From assembly GCA_002405805.1 (NCBI GenBank), contig DHMN01000007.1, positions 1 to 7,376 on the forward strand: 7,376 nt of DNA, read 5' to 3'. The notes under the pieces are model-generated. The model worked only from the letters and a program-made list of their open reading frames with translations, did not search any database and was not told where the DNA came from. Source of the stretch: Cyanobacteria bacterium UBA4641. Lineage in GTDB: Bacteria; Cyanobacteriota; Vampirovibrionia; Gastranaerophilales; Gastranaerophilaceae. The number at the start of each line of letters is the position of its first letter. Within the stretch, counting starts at the first letter, position 1. Shown piece after piece: positions 1 through 5,661 of this stretch. A program made the translations under genes and the position numbers.

Positions 1-77
1 TCATATCCCATCCCTTAGTAATTCAATTTTATCACAATGAGGTTCAAATAACACAATTATTAAATAAATTTACGAAA

Positions 78-106
78 TTAAATTATTATTAAAAATATAG
101 TATATT
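78..106 (+). promoter_or_regulatory. Candidate promoter of the first amidase gene, implying a leaderless mRNA
   Basis: A TATATT -10 box (101-106, five of six consensus bases) lies 17 bp downstream of a weak TTAAAT (78-83). An overlapping TATAGT (96-101) is an alternative -10. From either box the transcript would start within a few bases of the ATG at 113. No purine-rich Shine-Dalgarno sequence lies between the box and the ATG, so the mRNA may have almost no leader. In DNA this AT-rich such boxes also arise by chance, so support is moderate. Confidence 0.45.
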
Positions 107-112
107 ATTGTT

Positions 113-1546
113 ATGAAAAACTTAGTTTATTTATTCACTTTATTGGTTATTTTATGCACAAATCAGTCAGTATTTGGTGCAAATATCGTCTATCCAAAGG
201 CTCAAGAGGTTGTCATAAACTCTCCTGTAACCTTTTTTATAGGTAATGAAAATCCTAAATTAAATCTGAATATAAATTCAGAACCTGTTGAAATCCACCC
301 ATCAGGCGGATTTTATCATGTAGTAAAACTAAATGTCGGAGAAAATATTTTTAAAATTTCTAACGGCAAAACTACTCAAATTTATAAAATTACACGCCCT
401 GAACAAAAGACAAAGTCTGCAACAAAAACACCTTTTGTAGTAAAAGACTATGACTCACCTGTTGTTTTTGCAACAAATTCAGATAATGTGCCGTTACGTT
501 CAGAACCTTATGACGGCGGAACAAACAGATTACAGCATTTAGAAAAAGGAATACCACTAAATGTCGTAGGTGAGCATAAAGACTTTTATAGAGTTCAATT
601 GGCAAGAGATGATTATGTTTGGGTGGGGAAAAGTTTTCTTTCAAAAATAGAAAATTACAATAATTCACCTGCAAAAATCGAAAGTTTTGTTTATGACGAA
701 ACTCCAAATGCTCGAATTTACACAATCAAAATGAGTAAAAAAGAGCCGTATATTTTGAGTGAAACTAGGTCATATTTGCCGAAAAACGGCGATTATAAGC
801 AATTAGAACCTTATAATACAGGTTTTGATTTTACTTTGTATAATGTAGACGGTTATCCTGAAAATAAATACGATTTTCACATAAATCGTGTGTCTGCGCC
901 ATTTGGATATAAAACATATTATAAAAACAGTAAAGAACTTGTTATAGAAATAAAAAGAGCACCAATTGCAGATAAAACTCAAACGCTCAAAGATTTGAAA
1001 ATCGTAGTTGACGCAGGTCATGGCGGAGATGAATTTGGGGCAATCGGATGTCTAGGCGACAAAGAAAAAGATATAAATTTAAACATAGCTCAGGATTTAA
1101 AACAAATGCTTGAAAATTCAGGTGCAAAAGTCATTATGACAAGAGAATCAGACAAAGCTGTTTCGCTAAATGATAGGGTAAAAATATCTAAAGATAATGA
1201 TGCTGATATTTTTATAAGTATTCATAACAATGCATTGCCTGATTCTGCTGCAATGTCAAAGCGTTCAGGTTCAGGAGTATATTATTTTTATCCGCAATCA
1301 AAGAAACTTGCAGAAGATATTCAAGCAAGTTTGGTTGATGAGTTAAAAATGAATGATGATAGGGTTCATCAGGAAAGTTTTGCTGTTGTCAGAAACACTG
1401 AATCAATTGCCGTGCTTGTTGAAGTAGGTTATATGATAAATCCTGAAGATAATTCAAAACTTGTTAATCCTGAATTTCAAGAACAGACAGCAAAAGCTAT
1501 ATTACACGGTTTGGAGAAATATATAAATGACATACAACAAAGATAA
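113..1546 (+). CDS. Secreted N-acetylmuramoyl-L-alanine amidase (Amidase_3) with SH3-like domain
   Basis: This is a zinc amidase that cleaves the bond between MurNAc and L-alanine of peptidoglycan, acting outside the cytoplasmic membrane. Residues 1-22 form a signal peptide (MKN, hydrophobic core, likely cut after V-F-G). Residues 24-95 look like a small beta-sandwich, and 117-178 resemble a bacterial SH3 domain (V-P-L-R-S-E-P near the start, Y-V-W-V near the end), probably for wall binding. A beta-rich stretch at about 185-285 may be a divergent AMIN-like module. The catalytic domain spans 298-472 with metal ligands H303 (GHGG), E318 and H371 (SIHNN) and catalytic E437 (VEVGY), so it appears active. 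The start is fixed by the signal peptide although no ribosome binding site precedes it. It heads a two-gene unit and overlaps the DUF3326 gene by 20 bp. It is a paralogue of the amidase on the opposite strand. The family is certain; the exact cellular role (separation, turnover, recycling) is not. Confidence 0.93.
   Translation: MKNLVYLFTLLVILCTNQSVFGANIVYPKAQEVVINSPVTFFIGNENPKLNLNINSEPVEIHPSGGFYHVVKLNVGENIFKISNGKTTQIYKITRPEQKTKSATKTPFVVKDYDSPVVFATNSDNVPLRSEPYDGGTNRLQHLEKGIPLNVVGEHKDFYRVQLARDDYVWVGKSFLSKIENYNNSPAKIESFVYDETPNARIYTIKMSKKEPYILSETRSYLPKNGDYKQLEPYNTGFDFTLYNVDGYPENKYDFHINRVSAPFGYKTYYKNSKELVIEIKRAPIADKTQTLKDLKIVVDAGHGGDEFGAIGCLGDKEKDINLNIAQDLKQMLENSGAKVIMTRESDKAVSLNDRVKISKDNDADIFISIHNNALPDSAAMSKRSGSGVYYFYPQSKKLAEDIQASLVDELKMNDDRVHQESFAVVRNTESIAVLVEVGYMINPEDNSKLVNPEFQEQTAKAILHGLEKYINDIQQR
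1513..1516 (+). promoter_or_regulatory. Shine-Dalgarno site for the DUF3326 gene
   Basis: GGAG lies 10 bases before the ATG at 1527, inside the last codons of the amidase gene. It supports this start over later ones and suggests translational coupling across the 20 bp overlap. Confidence 0.55.
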
Positions 1547-2516
1547 AAAAACAGGAGCATTTATTATTCCTACAGGAATTGGCGCCTCTATCGGAGGTTA
1601 CGCGGGAGATGCAGGTCCTTATGCAAGAAAATTTGCAAAATACACAAATTTAATCGTCAACCCAAATGTTGTTAATGCAGGCGGATTTTCTGCAATAACT
1701 GATTCTATGTTGTATGTTGAAGGGTATTCTCTTGATTCATTTTTTAAAGGTGAAATAAATTTAGTTCCTTCAGAAAATAACAAAATCGGTATAATTTATG
1801 ATAAAGCCATACCAAAAGATGTTCTAAATGTCCATCTAAACACTCAAAATGCCGTAAAAGCTGTCTATGGTGTTGAGATTTCAGCTTACGAAATCACTGA
1901 AGAAGATGTTGGCGTTGAATTTTTTATGACAGAAGATGGAATATCAACAGGAACGGTAAACAATATCGAAACCGTCGGCAAAGCTTGTGAAAAACTTCTT
2001 TCTAAAGGTTGCACGGCTATTGCTATTGTTTGTTTATTTGAAGATTCGGAGGAAGACAATCCTGATTATTCAAACGGTCAAGGTGCGGACCCTGTGGGCG
2101 GTGTTGAGGCGATATTATCGCACTATATATCAAAACACTATCAAGTTCCTTGCGCTCACTCTCCTGCGTTTCGCGATTATTCAATTTATCCAGATATAGT
2201 AAATCCTAAATCCTCATCAGAGTACATTACACCAACATTTTTGCCTTGTATTATGTTAGGATTGAGTCAAGCTCCACTGATTGATAAAACCAAAAAACTC
2301 GGCATAAATATTTCGGACTTAGATTTTTTAGTTATGCCATACAATTCGCTTGGGAGTGTTCCGGTTTTTGAGGCTCAAAAAAGAAATATCAAGACTTATG
2401 CAGTATTAGAAAACAAAACAGAACTTGATGTAACAAAAGATAAATTGCTCAAGAACTCTAATATCATTGAAATTGATACTTATGAAAACTGCCTTAAAAT
2501 GATTTTAGAAAGTTAA
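1527..2516 (+). CDS. DUF3326 family protein, function unknown
   Basis: This 329-residue protein has no signal peptide or membrane segment and is probably cytoplasmic. I recognise it as DUF3326 from conserved blocks: a glycine-rich P-T-G-I-G-A-S-I-G-G-Y-A-G-D-A at 15-29, N-P-N-V-V-N at 45-50, M-L-Y-V-E-G-Y at 61-67, a central D-P-V-G-G-V-E-A-I block, then P-C-A-H-S-P-A-F and T-F-L-P-C-I-M-L-G-L-S near residues 206-246. The family is known to me mainly from cyanobacteria and plants, and I know of no proven activity. The glycine-rich N-terminus and the conserved Cys/His suggest a ligand-binding or enzymatic fold, but that is only inference. The start at 1527 has GGAG ten bases upstream and overlaps the amidase gene by 20 bp in another frame, so the two are co-transcribed. 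Its 3' end overlaps the 3' end of murI on the other strand by 12 bp. Length appears complete. Confidence 0.85.
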   Translation: MTYNKDKKTGAFIIPTGIGASIGGYAGDAGPYARKFAKYTNLIVNPNVVNAGGFSAITDSMLYVEGYSLDSFFKGEINLVPSENNKIGIIYDKAIPKDVLNVHLNTQNAVKAVYGVEISAYEITEEDVGVEFFMTEDGISTGTVNNIETVGKACEKLLSKGCTAIAIVCLFEDSEEDNPDYSNGQGADPVGGVEAILSHYISKHYQVPCAHSPAFRDYSIYPDIVNPKSSSEYITPTFLPCIMLGLSQAPLIDKTKKLGINISDLDFLVMPYNSLGSVPVFEAQKRNIKTYAVLENKTELDVTKDKLLKNSNIIEIDTYENCLKMILES

Positions 2517-3317
2517 AAGTTTAGGAGTTTCTTTTAAGTTATAAAACATTTTTGACGCAATTTTAAATTTTTCAGGTTCTGAACTTACATAAAACTCTTC
2601 AACAGGTTTTGAGTTGGAATTATTCAACAAACCTGATTTTTCTAAGTCATCTTTAATATATTGAGCAAAAGAAATCGCAGGGTCAATAAATAAATCTTCA
2701 GGCGCGAATTTAGATAAAATCTTTAACAAGAACGGATAGTGAGTGCATCCAAGAACAATTTTGTCAGGATGATTTTTCAGCATCTGTTCTAAATCTTCTT
2801 TAACCGTTGCAATGCTATCTAAATCAGTCAAAGTGTTATTTTCAACAATATTAACCCACTTTGGACAATGTTGTCCAAAAACTTGAATTTCTTTATTGTA
2901 TTTTGAGATTTCTCGAGGATAAACTTGTGAATTAATTGTTGCACTTGTTGCAAATACACCAAGTCTTTTTATCGGTAATGTTGAAAGAATTTCTGCCACA
3001 GATTGTACAATCGGATATAGTTTAAAATTGAACTTACCACAAATATCATCATAAATAACTGAAGATGTTGTATTGCAAGCCATAACAACAGCTTTGCAGT
3101 GTTTAGATTCAAAGAATTTTAAAATATTATCAGAATATTCTAATAACTGCTCTTTTGTTTTTTCGCCATAAGGCACATGCAAGGTATCGCCATAATAAAC
3201 GTAATTTTCATTTGGTAATATCTTCTTAACCTTGTTATATACAGTTAAACCGCCAACACCCGAATCAAAAAATGCAATTTGGGAATTGCTGTCATTGTTA
3301 TTTTTTGAAATAATCAT
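2505..3317 (-). CDS. murI: Glutamate racemase MurI
   Basis: This cytoplasmic, cofactor-independent enzyme converts L-glutamate to D-glutamate for the second position of the peptidoglycan stem peptide. The 270-residue length is normal for the family. Diagnostic motifs are F-D-S-G-V-G-G at 17-23 (D18), Y-G-D-T-x-x-x-P-Y-G at 42-51, A-C-N-T-T-S at 80-85 with catalytic C81, and G-C-T-H-Y-P at 190-195 with catalytic C191. Both acid/base cysteines are present, so it should be active. The ATG at 3317 has GAGGG five bases upstream (3323-3327) and lies inside the end of the upstream amidase gene (20 bp overlap), which predicts co-transcription and translational coupling. No separate promoter is apparent. 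The 3' end overlaps DUF3326 tail to tail. Coupling D-Glu supply to a wall hydrolase makes sense as a peptidoglycan gene pair; I recall amidase and murI being close in some cyanobacteria. Confidence 0.96.
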   Translation of the reverse strand: MIISKNNNDSNSQIAFFDSGVGGLTVYNKVKKILPNENYVYYGDTLHVPYGEKTKEQLLEYSDNILKFFESKHCKAVVMACNTTSSVIYDDICGKFNFKLYPIVQSVAEILSTLPIKRLGVFATSATINSQVYPREISKYNKEIQVFGQHCPKWVNIVENNTLTDLDSIATVKEDLEQMLKNHPDKIVLGCTHYPFLLKILSKFAPEDLFIDPAISFAQYIKDDLEKSGLLNNSNSKPVEEFYVSSEPEKFKIASKMFYNLKETPKLLTF

Positions 3318-5166
3318 CTATACCCTCAGCTATAGCTTTAGCAGTCGCCTGTTTTCGACTTTCTGATACCAGTTGAGCACGCTCTACAGGACTTGAAATA
3401 AATCCGATTTCAACCAGTATTGCAGGCGCTGTAGTATGATTTATAACATAAAATCTTGATTTAAACAACCCACGGTCTTTAGAATTGACATGGTTTAATA
3501 ATGATGCGTGAACATTTTTAGCCAAAATCAAACTGTTATCTTTATAATAATGAGTTTCTAAACCTGTTGGAGAGTCACTGTTACTAGAGTTTACGTGAAT
3601 ACTTACAAATACGTCAGGTGAAATGTTTTCACTGATTGCAACACGTTCCTGCAAAGATACAGTTTCGTCTTTATCCCTTGTCATATATACTTGATAGCCT
3701 TTTTTCTTCAATAAGTCTACAACTTTTTTAGAAACATCAAGGGTTATATTTTTCTCATAAATACCGTTTCTTGTTGCACCAACATCGGAGCCGCCATGCC
3801 CAGGGTCAATTACAATAACTTTTTTGCCTGTTGCAGGTTTCTTTTGGATGGTGGTTGTTGTAGCAGGTGTTTTTACTACAGGCGGAACAACTACTGCAGG
3901 CAGTTCAACTTTTGCATATTTTATCTTGATACGCAAAGTTTTGCCATCTGCTCCGGCATGGATATCAAGTTCATCATCTTTTTTTAGCGGAATAGAAATT
4001 TTAGCACCACCATGTTTAAGGGCACTAACTTTTAGTCCATCAAATGATAATGCTGATTTAAGATTAACATCTTGGTATCTGTCGACATTTAGCAAATATA
4101 TATCAACATTGTTGTTATCTCTATCAATACCGTAGATTACAGGCTTTGAAAATACTAATTTACCAGCTTGCGTGCGAGTATCAAAAACTTCACTATTTGC
4201 AGAAGTTAAAGCAACTTTTGTTGTAAATAGTGTTGTGTAATTTTCAGCATCCTTATCCATAAAGACAATTCTTTCTGAATCGGCATACACTACAGGGATA
4301 TATTTATAAGCACTTTGACTTGTAATAACAACCCTTGCAGTGTTTTGATTAAATTGTCCGACCTTGACTGATTCAGATTGATTGATAGAAATATCTTTAT
4401 TTCTGATTGAAGTATTAACAACTGTATTTGGAATATCATAAACAACACGTATCGGATTTGACAGCGCAAACGGTTTAGTTAAATTTGCAGTACCAATACC
4501 TGTCAAATGTACCATTCCGTTTTTAACAGTTATATTATCCAAATAATATTTTGTCGGAAGAGATAAATCCTTTTTTGATAAAATATAGTTTTTGTCTTCA
4601 GTTGTATCTCCGAGTTTGAAAGCCGAATTGATTTGGTTTATCAAATTGTTCGTATTTACTGTCACTGGAACTTGAATACCTGTTGTTTCATACAGTTTAG
4701 CAACATTAGCCGTAATATCATTATAAACTTGTTGGAAATAGAAATTTTGAATTTGAGTGTTGCCAAATCTGACAAATAACGAATTATTTAATCGTTTCAA
4801 TTGTATATTTGATGGACTGTAGCCATCGTTATAATAAATTACAATTCGTACTACATTTGGATTTGCAGAGAATTGTTTTACCAAAACCTCTTTTATATCT
4901 GAGTTTTGAATAACCAAATCTTGAGCTGCACAACGTAAAATTGCCGATGGAATATCAAAATAAACTTTCTTCTCCTCAGGAACAGAATTTAATTTTATCC
5001 CTGATGGAATCAGATTGTCGTCATTATCTTGTGAGTTAATCGCCATAAATGTTGCGGAATTGTCAAATGTTACAGATGAAATATTTAAGTCAGCCGCATT
5101 GGTCAAACCACCAAAACTAAGGATAAATGCAAAAATGCATAACAATTTTATAAAAAAGTTCTTCAT
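3298..5166 (-). CDS. Secreted N-acetylmuramoyl-L-alanine amidase with AMIN-like domains (AmiC type)
   Basis: This exported zinc amidase removes stem peptides from peptidoglycan. A signal peptide occupies 1-24 (M-K-N-F-F-I-K, hydrophobic core, cut at T-N-A/A). Three beta-rich segments follow, at about 27-135, 205-302 and 325-415. The first two look like AMIN domains, which in AmiC-type enzymes anchor to peptidoglycan or envelope structures; the third is less clear. A Pro/Val/Thr/Lys-rich linker (about 418-447) leads to the Amidase_3 domain (449-622) with metal ligands H457 (GHGG), E471 and H524 (SIHVN) and catalytic E586 (VEIGF). At 622 residues it matches long cyanobacterial AMIN amidases rather than the shorter proteobacterial AmiC. 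The ATG at 5166 has a weak AGGT (5175-5178) eight bases upstream and is fixed by the signal peptide. It heads an operon with murI. A role in cell separation or septal wall processing is inferred from the family. Confidence 0.94.
   Translation of the reverse strand: MKNFFIKLLCIFAFILSFGGLTNAADLNISSVTFDNSATFMAINSQDNDDNLIPSGIKLNSVPEEKKVYFDIPSAILRCAAQDLVIQNSDIKEVLVKQFSANPNVVRIVIYYNDGYSPSNIQLKRLNNSLFVRFGNTQIQNFYFQQVYNDITANVAKLYETTGIQVPVTVNTNNLINQINSAFKLGDTTEDKNYILSKKDLSLPTKYYLDNITVKNGMVHLTGIGTANLTKPFALSNPIRVVYDIPNTVVNTSIRNKDISINQSESVKVGQFNQNTARVVITSQSAYKYIPVVYADSERIVFMDKDAENYTTLFTTKVALTSANSEVFDTRTQAGKLVFSKPVIYGIDRDNNNVDIYLLNVDRYQDVNLKSALSFDGLKVSALKHGGAKISIPLKKDDELDIHAGADGKTLRIKIKYAKVELPAVVVPPVVKTPATTTTIQKKPATGKKVIVIDPGHGGSDVGATRNGIYEKNITLDVSKKVVDLLKKKGYQVYMTRDKDETVSLQERVAISENISPDVFVSIHVNSSNSDSPTGLETHYYKDNSLILAKNVHASLLNHVNSKDRGLFKSRFYVINHTTAPAILVEIGFISSPVERAQLVSESRKQATAKAIAEGIDDYFKK
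3323..3327 (-). promoter_or_regulatory. Shine-Dalgarno site for murI
   Basis: On the minus strand GAGGG lies five bases before the murI ATG (3317), within the last codons of the amidase. It decides the murI start and supports translation of the overlapping gene from the same mRNA. Confidence 0.65.
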
Positions 5167-5184
5167 AATTTTATACCTAATGAA

Positions 5185-5213
5185 ATTATATTATTTGTTT
5201 TTCAAAAGAGCAA
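5185..5213 (-). promoter_or_regulatory. Candidate promoter of the AMIN amidase-murI operon
   Basis: Reading the minus strand, a perfect TATAAT (5185-5190) follows TTGCTC (5208-5213) with a 17 bp spacer. The -35 matches consensus at only three positions, but spacing and -10 are good. The leader to the ATG at 5166 would be about 12-15 bases and would hold the weak AGGT ribosome binding site. Confidence 0.55.
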
Positions 5214-5257
5214 AATTGTTACACATTGTTTATATAATTTTTCTTTTAAAAAAGGAC

Positions 5258-5284
5258 TTGAAAAAAAAGTTTTTTTTTTATAAT
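5258..5284 (+). promoter_or_regulatory. Candidate promoter of the tRNA-Arg gene
   Basis: TTGAAA (5258-5263) is followed by TATAAT (5279-5284) with a 15 bp spacer, or by TAATAT (5281-5286) with 17 bp. The spacer is an A-tract followed by a T-tract (A8-G-T9), which should be strongly bent or stiff. Transcription would begin around 5291, some 15 bases before the mature tRNA. Confidence 0.55.
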
Positions 5285-5306
5285 ATATAACTTGTAAATC
5301 AAATAT

Positions 5307-5380
<74 letters not shown>

Positions 5381-5387
5381 AGTTTTA

Positions 5388-5420
5388 AAAAGCGATTATC
5401 AAATATTGGTAATCGTTTTT
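5388..5420 (+). terminator. Rho-independent terminator after tRNA-Arg
   Basis: An eight-pair stem CGATTATC / GGTAATCG (5393-5400 with 5408-5415, one G-U) around a 7-base loop is extended by A-T and G-U pairs to 5388/5420. It runs into a T-rich tract. It lies eight bases after the tRNA 3' end. Confidence 0.85.
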
Positions 5421-5552
5421 ATTTGCTTTTTATTTATCCTATTGTTTAATATTACAAATTCTTAATATTTTAATAAGTGTATAAAATACTATCATTGTAA
5501 CAGATTGAGCCTGATTTTATCTTTTTTACAATACGAATTATTCTCATTATGC

Positions 5553-5581
5553 TTGACAAAAAAACAAAATAGTTTTATTCT
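5553..5581 (+). promoter_or_regulatory. Promoter of the AAA ATPase gene
   Basis: A perfect -35 TTGACA (5553-5558) is followed after 17 bp by TATTCT (5576-5581), four of six -10 bases. Transcription would start near 5588, leaving a leader of about 70 bases. The stretch from 5421 to 5552 upstream is AT-rich and noncoding, and I see no other clear element in it. Confidence 0.65.
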
Positions 5582-5598
5582 ACTACACATATAGTAGA
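5579..5598 (+). promoter_or_regulatory. Inverted repeat over the -10/start site, candidate operator
   Basis: Perfect 7 bp arms TCTACTA (5579-5585) and TAGTAGA (5592-5598) flank a 6-base centre CACATA. An outer imperfect extension ATTCTA / TAGAAT reaches 5577-5604. The dyad covers the end of the -10 box and the expected start point, where a repressor would block polymerase. It loosely resembles TACA-n2-TGTA-type BlaI/MecI/CopY dyads, but the inner bases do not fit exactly, so no regulator is named. A start-site hairpin is an alternative reading. Confidence 0.45.
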
Positions 5599-5651
5599 TA
5601 GAATATTAAGAGTACATTTATCTCTAAGTAAGATATGGTACAGATTTGTGT

Positions 5652-5657
5652 GAGGTG
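5652..5657 (+). promoter_or_regulatory. Strong Shine-Dalgarno site for the AAA ATPase gene
   Basis: GAGGTG followed by A matches the anti-Shine-Dalgarno complement very well and lies four bases before the ATG at 5662. It fixes that start and is the best ribosome binding site in the window. Confidence 0.8.
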
Positions 5658-5661
5658 AAAG

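Noticed and set aside
1..16. Minus-strand ATG at 4-2 preceded by AAGGG seven bases upstream, as for a divergent gene starting at the window edge
   Set aside because: Only one codon lies in the window and no clear minus-strand promoter is visible, so it cannot be supported as a gene.
113..180. Lipoprotein signal with C15 in the first amidase
   Set aside because: The residue before the cysteine is Leu, not Gly/Ala/Ser, and a normal signal peptidase I site follows at about residue 22.
390..1021. Minus-strand open frames opposite the first amidase (390-725 and 803-1021)
   Set aside because: They lie wholly inside a certain gene, have no ribosome binding site and give Phe/Leu/Cys-rich products with no family likeness.
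1987..2199. Plus-strand 70-codon frame within DUF3326
   Set aside because: It is an out-of-frame reading of conserved DUF3326 sequence with no plausible domain.
3796..4135. Plus-strand frames opposite the AMIN amidase
   Set aside because: They are the reverse of the Pro/Thr/Val linker and catalytic start, giving Gly/Val/Cys-rich or Ser-rich artefacts.
5015..5290. Plus-strand 91-codon frame crossing the amidase start into the divergent promoter region
   Set aside because: Half of it is antisense to the signal peptide region and the rest is translated promoter DNA, ending in Lys/Phe runs from A and T tracts.
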